NCBI GenBank assembly: GCA_046728075.1
Contig: JBKPDV010000191.1
Coordinates: 1-7,867, forward strand
Direction of reading: 5' to 3'
DNA: 7,867 bases
From: JBKPDV01 sp046728075
Lineage (GTDB): Bacteria > Acidobacteriota > Thermoanaerobaculia > UBA5066 > Gp7-AA6
Each line of letters begins with the position of its first letter. Within the stretch, counting starts at the first letter, position 1. A model generated the notes under the pieces. It had not been told where the DNA came from. It did not search any database and saw only the letters and a list, made by a program, of their open reading frames with translations. This document shows, piece by piece, positions 1-4,934 of this stretch. The position numbers and the translations under genes were made by a program.

Positions 1-634
1 CCGTCTCCACCCATCCGGGACAGAGCGCGTTGACGGTGATCTGACGCGGCGCGAGCTCCAGCGCGACGGCTCGCGTCAGTCCGATGATGCCGTGCTTGGA
101 CGCGCAATACGCGCCGAAGCCCGGCACACCGAATCGTCCCAGGACGGAAGACATGTTGATGATCCGCCCGCCTCTGGCCAGAAACGGCGCCGCCTCGCGC
201 GTCACCCGGAAGGCAGCGGTCAGATTAGTCGTGAGAATCGCGTTCCAGCGGGAATCGTCGGGATCGTCGATCGGCGTCGGGCCTCCTAATCCCGCGTTGT
301 TGACGAGGATGTCGATGTGCCCCCACTTCGAAACGGCCGCGGCAATCGCAGTGGAAACCGAAACGGCGAGGGTGACGTCGCAGCCGATCGCGATCGCCTC
401 GCCTCCCCGGCGAGTGATGTCGGCCGCGATCCGGGCACAGGAAGCCTCGTTGCGCGCGGCGAGCGCGACGCGGGCTCCTTCCGCGGCGAACCGGCGCGAG
501 ATCGCTTCACCGATTCCACGCGAGGCGCCGGTGACGAAGGCGATCTTGCCGGACAGTCGTCGAGAGTCCGTCCGTGGAGGCGGTTGTTCGGCGCGCCGGC
601 GCCGCGAGCCCGTGTCGTCGAGTTCGTCGCTCAG
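1..634 (-). CDS. Short-chain dehydrogenase/reductase (FabG-like), 3' end outside window
   Basis: This is an NAD(P)H-dependent oxidoreductase of the classical SDR family, probably acting on a 3-oxoacyl or 3-hydroxyacyl thioester or another alcohol/ketone pair. About 211 residues are visible. Counting from the CTG at 634, the Rossmann glycine motif TGASRGIG is at 35-42, NNAG at 112-115, the active-site Asn near 137, the catalytic Ser at 163, and YCASK with Tyr176 and Lys180. A PGWVET segment follows just before the window edge. The frame is open back to a TAA at 635-637 but contains no ATG, GTG or TTG before the glycine motif. The only candidates are CTG at 634..632, which overlaps the stop of the upstream gene as CTGA, and CTG at 556..554, which would give a more usual short N-terminus (LSGKIAFVTG). 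Neither has a clear ribosome binding site. The family is certain; the start is not, and the substrate cannot be told. It is the third gene of the TetR operon. Confidence 0.88.
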   Translation of the reverse strand, partial: MSDELDDTGSRRRRAEQPPPRTDSRRLSGKIAFVTGASRGIGEAISRRFAAEGARVALAARNEASCARIAADITRRGGEAIAIGCDVTLAVSVSTAIAAAVSKWGHIDILVNNAGLGGPTPIDDPDDSRWNAILTTNLTAAFRVTREAAPFLARGGRIINMSSVLGRFGVPGFGAYCASKHGIIGLTRAVALELAPRQITVNALCPGWVET

Positions 635-837
635 TTAGCCGGGAATTCTACCGAACGCGGGCGATCCGCGCGTGATGAGACGGAGCCCCGAGCTTCCAGG
701 GGGGCGCTGCGCTCGGCCCGCCGGTAGAGCGAACGCTCCAGGGAGCAGGTCTCGCAGAGCGGTTCCCCGGGCGATGCCGGCCGCGGGCAGTTGTCGTTGG
801 CGCAGGGTCGCCACGGGCTTTCGATGGGTGTCCTCAT
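631..837 (-). CDS. Small four-cysteine protein, putative zinc-binding
   Basis: This is a 68-residue protein that I do not recognise by name. The N-terminal half has Cys12, Cys17, Cys28 and Cys31 (CX4C, ten residues, CX2C), a spacing that could hold one zinc ion. It is followed by a charged stretch, LERSLYRR, and an arginine- and serine-rich tail. There is no signal peptide or membrane segment, so it is probably cytoplasmic. The ATG at 837..835 overlaps the TGA of the TetR gene (ATGA). It is preceded on its strand by a purine-rich GGGGAAGGGG element a few bases upstream, which supports this start over an in-frame one at 951 inside the TetR gene. Its own TGA at 633..631 overlaps the probable CTG start of the dehydrogenase. 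Cotranslation with a regulator and an enzyme suggests a helper or regulatory role, but that is inference. A fusion to the dehydrogenase through a frameshift is an alternative. Confidence 0.68.
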   Translation of the reverse strand: MRTPIESPWRPCANDNCPRPASPGEPLCETCSLERSLYRRAERSAPLEARGSVSSRADRPRSVEFPAN

Positions 838-1466
838 AGTTTTCCCCTTCCCCGCGTCGATTTCGCGGGGAGCAAGTAAGCCAGCAGCTCCCTCTCGCAG
901 CGGTCTCGATAGACGCCGAAAGAAGTCTCTGGCTCCTTTTCCATCAACCACTGCAGCATGAGACCGTCGAAGATGGCCCGGAGAGTCGAGGCCGCCTCCT
1001 CCGGGTCTCGCAGCGCGAACACGCCGCGCCGGATGCCTTCGCGGACGATCCCGCCGTCGATCTCGCGGCAGCCGGCATAGAAGCGCTCGCCGACTACGCG
1101 GAAAGCCTCTCGTCGCGCGGCGACACCGCAGAAGTCGACGTAGACGCGGAAAAACGCGCGATTGCGAGCCGGTGACGGGAAGATCAACGCGACGAGCGCG
1201 CGTACTTTCTCGACGGGATCCGGAACGCGGTCGACCGCCTCGCGCATCCGCTGCGCGATCGAGTCGATCAGCCAGGAGAAGAGCTCCCGGAAGAGATCCT
1301 CCTTGGACGCGAAGTAGTAAAGGGTCACTCCCTTGGAGACTCCGGCACGCCGCGCGATGTCCTCCAGGCGCACCTCCGAAAAACCCTTCTCGGCGACCTC
1401 TCGGAAGGCGGCCTTCAGAAGGTTCAGCCGGCGTTCGGCTTCGTGGTTGTCCGGCACGGCTGGCAT
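834..1466 (-). CDS. TetR/AcrR-family transcriptional regulator
   Basis: This is a predicted ligand-responsive DNA-binding repressor of 210 residues, a normal length for the family. The N-terminal helix-turn-helix is clear at about residues 12-60, with the core EDIARRAGVSKGVTLYYFASKEDL compressed around positions 35-58, including the usual YYF and KEDL elements. The rest is the all-helical ligand-binding and dimer domain, with a resemblance to BetI-type C-terminal domains (segments VYVDFCG, REGIRRGVF, IFDGL). I chose the ATG at 1466..1464. An in-frame TTG at 1502 would add twelve residues but would place the palindromic operator at 1482-1495 inside the coding region. The stop overlaps the start of the small cysteine protein, so the regulator leads an operon that ends in a short-chain dehydrogenase. 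It probably represses its own operon and may also affect the divergent moaD side. The effector is likely a substrate of the dehydrogenase or an acyl-CoA, but the sequence does not tell. Confidence 0.93.
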   Translation of the reverse strand: MPAVPDNHEAERRLNLLKAAFREVAEKGFSEVRLEDIARRAGVSKGVTLYYFASKEDLFRELFSWLIDSIAQRMREAVDRVPDPVEKVRALVALIFPSPARNRAFFRVYVDFCGVAARREAFRVVGERFYAGCREIDGGIVREGIRRGVFALRDPEEAASTLRAIFDGLMLQWLMEKEPETSFGVYRDRCERELLAYLLPAKSTRGRGKL

Positions 1467-1481
1467 ATCGGGGACTTTAAC

Positions 1482-1495
1482 TGACCGGTCGGTCA
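1482..1495. promoter_or_regulatory. Predicted TetR operator palindrome
   Basis: TGACCGGTCGGTCA consists of two 6-base half sites, TGACCG and CGGTCA, separated by GT. It lies 16 bases upstream of the TetR start codon, in the 81-base gap between the TetR gene and the divergent moaD. The position and symmetry are those expected of an autoregulatory TetR-family operator. No convincing -35/-10 pair could be placed around it by eye. Confidence 0.65.
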
Positions 1496-1502
1496 AAAAC
1501 AA

Positions 1503-1532
1503 GTCGACAGTCGACAGTCAGTAGTCGACAGT
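1503..1532. repeat. Heptamer array A (unit GTCGACA)
   Basis: There are four tandem 7-base units followed by GT. Units 1, 2 and 4 are exactly GTCGACA; unit 3 is the variant GTCAGTA. GTCGAC is itself a palindrome, so the array can pair with itself without a second arm. It fills most of the gap between the TetR operator and moaD, and ends just before the purine-rich GGGAG likely to serve as the moaD ribosome binding site. Confidence 0.9.
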
Positions 1533-1547
1533 GGGAGACTTTTACTG

Positions 1548-1793
1548 GTGCGCGTCCATCTGCTTTATTTTGCGTCGTTTCGCGAGGCTCGAGGCCGGGA
1601 TGAAGAGGAGCGGGAAGTACCGCACGGAACCCGGGTCCGCCAACTCTGGACGGAGCTGTGCTCCGAAGTCCCGCCGTTCGCAGCGTTCCCGTCGATGCCT
1701 CCCGCGGCCGTGAACCGGGAGTACGTGGGAGGCGACACGGCCCTGCGAGACGGTGATGAGGTCACGTTTCTCCCGCCTGTTGCGGGTGGATGA
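1548..1793 (+). CDS. moaD: Molybdopterin synthase small subunit MoaD
   Basis: This is an 81-residue ubiquitin-like sulfur carrier. As the C-terminal thiocarboxylate it donates sulfur to precursor Z (cyclic pyranopterin monophosphate) in the MoaD2-MoaE2 complex, giving molybdopterin in the cytoplasm. The ThiS/MoaD beta-grasp pattern is visible: MRVHLLYFASFREA at the N-terminus, then the NREYVGGDTALRDGDEV segment at about 56-72, and the diagnostic FLPPVAGG end with Gly80-Gly81. The start is GTG, with GGGAG about ten bases upstream. The gene is followed by moaE on the same strand. Other cofactor genes (moaA, moaC, moeB) are not in the window, so activation of the C-terminus depends on a gene elsewhere. 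Confidence 0.93.
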   Translation: MRVHLLYFASFREARGRDEEEREVPHGTRVRQLWTELCSEVPPFAAFPSMPPAAVNREYVGGDTALRDGDEVTFLPPVAGG

Positions 1794-1798
1794 GGAGG
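1794..1798 (+). promoter_or_regulatory. Shine-Dalgarno GGAGG separated from moaE by a hairpin
   Basis: A strong GGAGG directly follows the moaD stop codon, but no start codon lies at the normal distance. A TTG at 1802 is only three bases away and opens no useful frame. The next real start is the moaE ATG at 1886, 87 bases downstream, on the far side of inverted heptamer array B. If the array folds, the distance shrinks to about three to seven unpaired bases, depending on how far the base of the stem frays. Confidence 0.6.
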
Positions 1799-1801
1799 AA
1801 T

Positions 1802-1885
1802 TTGCGATTGGCGATTTGTGATTGGTGATTTGGAGCACCGAGACCTCTGGATCCCAAATCGCAGATCACAAATCACAAATCACAA
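1802..1885. repeat. Inverted heptamer array B (units GYGATTK / AAATCAC)
   Basis: The left arm has four 7-base units of consensus GYGATTK at 1804-1831. The right arm has four complementary units of consensus AAATCAC (one AAATCGC, one AGATCAC) at 1856-1883. Aligning 1802-1833 with 1885-1854 gives 26 Watson-Crick pairs, two G-U pairs and four mismatches around a 20-base loop. The array is AT-rich inside GC-rich surroundings. There is no T tract after it, so it does not look like a classical terminator. The right arm ends at the moaE start codon. Confidence 0.93.
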
Positions 1886-2323
1886 ATGTTCCTGACCTCC
1901 TCCCCTATCGATGTCGCTTCGCTGCTTCTCGCGGCTCGCGAGAGCGACGGCGCCGTCTGTCTTTTTCTCGGAGTCGTCCGCAACGAGAACGAGGGCCGGC
2001 CGACGACAGGTATCCAGTACGAGGCCTACGGACAGATGGCCGAGAGCGAGATCGCGAAAATCGTTCGCTTCCTCGAGCGCGAGTGGCCGCTGACGCGCGT
2101 TCACGTGGAGCATCGCGTGGGAAGTCTCCGCGTGGGTGAAGTTTCCGTCGCCATCGCGGCGGTTTCGCCTCACCGGGCGGAGGCCTTCGAAGCCTGCCGC
2201 GCCGCGATCGACAGGATCAAGACGACCGTTCCCATCTGGAAAAAGGAAATGCACCCGGACGGCTCCTCGGACTGGGTGGATCCGACGAAGAAGAGTGGGA
2301 GAGGGGGGGAGGAGAGAGGGTGA
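1886..2323 (+). CDS. moaE: Molybdopterin synthase catalytic subunit MoaE
   Basis: This 145-residue catalytic subunit binds cyclic pyranopterin monophosphate and takes sulfur from the MoaD thiocarboxylate to form the dithiolene of molybdopterin. Family features are GVVRNENEG at 29-37 with Arg32, YEAYGQMAESE at 45-55, HRVGSLRVGEVSV at 76-88, SPHRAEAF at 94-101, and KTTVPIWKKE at 112-121. Lys112 and Lys119 are seven residues apart, like Lys119 and Lys126 of the E. coli enzyme. The ATG lies at the outer edge of hairpin array B. Its apparent Shine-Dalgarno sequence is on the other side of that hairpin, so translation may depend on the fold or on coupling to moaD. The last residues (SGRGGEERG, 137-145) and the stop are encoded by octamer array C and are not family sequence. 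Confidence 0.94.
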   Translation: MFLTSSPIDVASLLLAARESDGAVCLFLGVVRNENEGRPTTGIQYEAYGQMAESEIAKIVRFLEREWPLTRVHVEHRVGSLRVGEVSVAIAAVSPHRAEAFEACRAAIDRIKTTVPIWKKEMHPDGSSDWVDPTKKSGRGGEERG

Positions 2324-2382
2324 CGCGGTGAGGTGGACCTTTCCCCCACTTGCCCCCTCCCCCACTCGCCCCCTCGCCTGGC
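2293..2382. repeat. Inverted octamer array C (G-rich arm / C-rich arm)
   Basis: The left arm from 2293 is G-rich with 8-base units such as GAGTGGGA and GAGGGGGG, decaying to about 2332. The right arm at 2343-2382 has units alternating CCCCCACT with TGCCCCCT or CGCCCCCT, a 16-base super-period. The best pairing is 2294-2309 with 2366-2351: 13 Watson-Crick pairs and one G-U in 16. The left arm overlaps the 3' end of moaE. This is the only gap whose unit is eight bases instead of seven. Confidence 0.85.
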
Positions 2383-2395
2383 TCCGAGCGCCTTG

Positions 2396-2408
2396 ATACC
2401 ATCGGTAT
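2396..2408. promoter_or_regulatory. Short palindrome ATACC-ATC-GGTAT upstream of the hydratase
   Basis: This perfect 5-base inverted repeat with a 3-base spacer lies in the only non-repeat part of the moaE-hydratase gap, six bases before the GGAGGG ribosome binding site. It is AT-richer than its surroundings and could be a regulator site or part of a promoter. The evidence is its symmetry and position only. Confidence 0.3.
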
Positions 2409-2423
2409 TCCTTTGGAGGGACC

Positions 2424-3260
2424 ATGAGCACTGAGACAAAACAGCGGGATTGGACGAGCTCGCAGCTCGACAATTCGGTCATCCAGTACCGCGCCGCGGA
2501 CGGGATCGCGGTGATCGAGATGGACGACCCGCCCGCCAACACCTACACCTACGCGATGATGCGGCAGCTCGACGACGCGATCCTTCGGGCTCGGTTCGAC
2601 GACGACGTGCACGTGATCGTGCTGCGCGGCAAGGGAGATCGTTTCTTCTCGGCCGGCGCGAACATCGGCATGCTGAACGCCGTCACCCCGGGCTTCAAGT
2701 ATTTCTTCTGCCTCCACGCCAACGAGACGCTCCTGCGCCTGGAGCACACGCCCAAGCTGGTCATCGCCGCGTTGAACGGGCACACGGTCGGCGGCGGGCT
2801 CGAGATCGCGATGGCCTGCGACCTGCGCATCGCCCGCAAGGACGCCGGCAAGATCGGCCTGCCCGAAGTCACGCTGGGCGTTCTGCCGGGGACCGGCGGC
2901 ACGACGCGCCTGGGCAAGCTGATCGGCAAATCCAAGGCGATCGAGCTCATGATCGTCGGCAACACGTTCTCCTTCGAGGAGGCGCACGAGATGGGCCTGC
3001 TCAATCAGGTCATCGACGCCACTGCGGAAGAGTGGTGGGAACAGGTCATGGACTACGCGCGGCAGTTCGTGCCGCCCCACAAGGCCTCGCGCGCGGTCGG
3101 GCGCATCAAGCGCGCCGTCCAGACGGGTTGGGACCTGCCCACCGAGTCGGCCCTTGCCGTCGAGCGGGAGCTTCAGCAGCTGCTCTTCCAGAGCGAGGAC
3201 GCGAAGGAGGGCATCGCGGCGAACCAGGAAAAGAGAGTCCCGAAGTTCAAAGGAAAGTAG
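2424..3260 (+). CDS. Enoyl-CoA hydratase/isomerase (crotonase) family protein
   Basis: This is a 278-residue cytoplasmic crotonase-fold enzyme, probably adding water to a trans-2-enoyl-CoA to give 3-hydroxyacyl-CoA. The first oxyanion-hole segment FFSAGANIGML is at 74-84, followed by GHTVGGGLEIAMACDLRIA at 119-137 and GLPEVTLGVLPGTGGTTRL at 145-163. Glu127 and Glu148 match the two catalytic glutamates of rat mitochondrial enoyl-CoA hydratase (Glu144 and Glu164), which favours a hydratase over a member that has lost one of them. The ATG has GGAGGG four bases upstream. The TAG stop overlaps the first unit of array D, and an aldehyde dehydrogenase follows on the same strand. A crotonase next to an aldehyde dehydrogenase also occurs in feruloyl-CoA hydratase-lyase/vanillin dehydrogenase loci; I regard that as a possible but weaker reading. 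Confidence 0.93.
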   Translation: MSTETKQRDWTSSQLDNSVIQYRAADGIAVIEMDDPPANTYTYAMMRQLDDAILRARFDDDVHVIVLRGKGDRFFSAGANIGMLNAVTPGFKYFFCLHANETLLRLEHTPKLVIAALNGHTVGGGLEIAMACDLRIARKDAGKIGLPEVTLGVLPGTGGTTRLGKLIGKSKAIELMIVGNTFSFEEAHEMGLLNQVIDATAEEWWEQVMDYARQFVPPHKASRAVGRIKRAVQTGWDLPTESALAVERELQQLLFQSEDAKEGIAANQEKRVPKFKGK

Positions 3261-3336
3261 CTTTCAGCTCGCAGCTTTCAGCCGAGCCAAGAGCCCGGCT
3301 TTCTGGCTGACAGCTGACAGCTGATAGCTGATAGCT
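3259..3336. repeat. Inverted heptamer array D (units AGCTTTC / GAYAGCT)
   Basis: The left arm has three clear units of AGCTTTC type at 3259-3279, starting with the AG of the hydratase TAG stop. The right arm has two GACAGCT units and two GATAGCT units at 3309-3336, ending exactly before the ATG of the aldehyde dehydrogenase gene. Pairing 3259-3283 with 3329-3305 gives 21 Watson-Crick pairs in 25 with a 21-base loop. An AGGA-containing ribosome binding site (3251-3254) lies before the left arm. With the hairpin excluded it is about eleven bases from the start codon. Confidence 0.92.
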
Positions 3337-4806
3337 ATGGCGACCGAAGTCAAACCGTCCCTCAAGCTCCAAACCGACCTCTTCCTCGACGGGAAGTTCG
3401 TCCCCTCTTCGACAGGCAACCGCTTCGACACGACCAATCCCGCGACAGGCGAAACGATTGCGCAGGTCGCGCAAGCCGGGACGGAGGATCTCGACCGAGC
3501 CGTCGCCGGCGCCCGCAAGGCGTTCGAGTCCGGGCCCTGGGCGGCCATGAAGCCGCGCCAACGCGGGCGGATCCTGACGCGGGCGGCGGAGCTGCTTCTT
3601 TCCCGCGCCGAGGATTTCGGGCGGGTCGAGACGATGGACAACGGCAAGCCGATCTTCGAATCGGCCAAGATCGACATGCCCGCCGCCGCCGAGTGCCTCG
3701 CCTATTTCGGAGAATCGGCGGACAAGCTCTACGGCGACACCTTCCCCGCTCGTCCCGACGCGATGCTGCTGACGCTGCGGGAACCGGTCGGCGTGATCGG
3801 CGCGATCACGCCATGGAACTTTCCACTCCTCCAGGCGATGTGGAAGATCGCTCCAGCTCTCGCGCTCGGAAACGCGGTCGTCTTGAAGCCCGCGTCCGTC
3901 ACGCCGCTGACCTCGCTTCTTTTCGCCGAGCTCCTGGCCGAGGCGGGCCTGCCTCCCGGGGCGTTCCAGGTCTTGACCGGGCCAGGCGCGGTGATCGGAA
4001 AGGCGATGGCGGAGCATCCCGGCATCGACAAGATCTCGTTCACCGGCGAGACCGAAACGGGCAAGTCGATCCTCCGTGCCGCGGCCGGCACGGTCAAACG
4101 CGTCTCGATGGAGCTCGGCGGCAAATCCCCCAATGTGGTCTTCGCGGACGCGGATCTGGACGCCGCCGCCAAAGGGGCGATCAACGCCATCTTCTACGGC
4201 AAGGGGGAGCTTTGCTCGGCCGGCTCCCGACTCCTCGTCGAGGACTCCGTTCACGATGCGCTGATGGAGAAGGTCGTCGACCGCGCCCGGAAGATGCCTC
4301 CCGGGGACCCGATGAATCCCAAGACGCGGCTGGGCTCGCTCGTTTCCGAGAAGCAGCGCGACACGGTGGCCGGTTACGTCGAGGCAGGGAAACGGGAAGG
4401 CGCGAAGCTCGTGGCCGGCGGCAATCGCGCCTCGGTCGACGGCAAGGGAGCCTTCTTCGAGGCCACGGTGTTTGACGAAGTCGCTTCTTCGATGACGATC
4501 GCGCGCGAGGAGATTTTCGGCCCTGTGCTCGCCACGCTCCGGTTTCGGGATGAAGCCGAGGCGATCGCGATCGGCAACTCGACGATCTATGGCCTCGCCG
4601 CCGCCGTCTGGACGCGAGACATCAAGAAGGCTCTCCGCACCGCCAAGCAGCTCAAGGCCGGGACCGTCTGGGTCAACACCTACAACTTCTACGACCCTGG
4701 CCTTCCGTTCGGAGGCTACAAGGAATCGGGCTTCGGGCGCGAACGCGGGCGGTACGCGCTCGAGGAGTACACCCAGGTCAAGAGCGTCTGGATCGACCTC
4801 ACATGA
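3337..4806 (+). CDS. NAD(P)-dependent aldehyde dehydrogenase
   Basis: This 489-residue enzyme oxidises an aldehyde to its acid with NAD(P)+. It is a full-length member of the ALDH superfamily and closest in pattern to the betaine/phenylacetaldehyde/retinal-type groups. Visible landmarks are TPWNFPL with Asn161, the cofactor-site Lys184 in VVLKPAS, FTGETETGKSI at 235-245, the general base Glu259 in MELGGKSPN, the nucleophile Cys293 in GELCSAGSR, and Glu392 in EEIFGPV. It has no signal peptide and acts in the cytoplasm. The ATG directly abuts array D, and the nearest purine-rich ribosome binding site is about 80 bases upstream across that hairpin. The hydratase before it and the dienoyl-CoA reductase-like enzyme farther on suggest acyl-CoA or aromatic side-chain catabolism. 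The exact aldehyde cannot be read from the sequence. Confidence 0.95.
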   Translation: MATEVKPSLKLQTDLFLDGKFVPSSTGNRFDTTNPATGETIAQVAQAGTEDLDRAVAGARKAFESGPWAAMKPRQRGRILTRAAELLLSRAEDFGRVETMDNGKPIFESAKIDMPAAAECLAYFGESADKLYGDTFPARPDAMLLTLREPVGVIGAITPWNFPLLQAMWKIAPALALGNAVVLKPASVTPLTSLLFAELLAEAGLPPGAFQVLTGPGAVIGKAMAEHPGIDKISFTGETETGKSILRAAAGTVKRVSMELGGKSPNVVFADADLDAAAKGAINAIFYGKGELCSAGSRLLVEDSVHDALMEKVVDRARKMPPGDPMNPKTRLGSLVSEKQRDTVAGYVEAGKREGAKLVAGGNRASVDGKGAFFEATVFDEVASSMTIAREEIFGPVLATLRFRDEAEAIAIGNSTIYGLAAAVWTRDIKKALRTAKQLKAGTVWVNTYNFYDPGLPFGGYKESGFGRERGRYALEEYTQVKSVWIDLT

Positions 4807-4811
4807 GTTCC

Positions 4812-4920
4812 GACCGAGGACTGAGGACTGTGGACTGAGGACTCAAACGGCTCCAGTCATCATGACGGCTCCCGCCACTTCAGTCCTCAGTCCTCGGTCC
4901 GCAGTCCTCAGTCAGTCGTC
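4812..4920. repeat. Inverted heptamer array E (units GACTGAG / CTCAGTC)
   Basis: The left arm at 4812-4846 has five units of GACTGAG type. The right arm at 4879-4913 has five complementary units of CTCAGTC type, plus a decayed sixth unit to 4920. Pairing of the two arms over 35 positions gives 30 Watson-Crick pairs, one G-U and four mismatches around a 32-base loop. The array occupies nearly all of the 128-base gap between the aldehyde dehydrogenase and peptidase genes. No T tract follows, so there is no direct sign of a factor-independent terminator. Confidence 0.94.
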
Positions 4921-4934
4921 ATAGACTCGAACCC

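Noticed and set aside
84..638. Plus-strand open frames at the left end
   Set aside because: They lie opposite the short-chain dehydrogenase, whose minus-strand translation carries every SDR motif in order.
1467..1502. N-terminal extension of the TetR regulator from a TTG at 1502
   Set aside because: It would encode twelve residues mostly from the operator palindrome, and its upstream region is heptamer array with no ribosome binding site.
1503..1885. Tandem repeats with a regular period as a possible CRISPR array
   Set aside because: Units are seven bases with no unique spacers between them and differ from gap to gap; no cas gene is present.
4812..4920. Array E as an intrinsic transcription terminator
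   Set aside because: The stem is long and imperfect and no run of T follows on either strand; a Rho-independent terminator cannot be supported, though an effect on transcription is not excluded.
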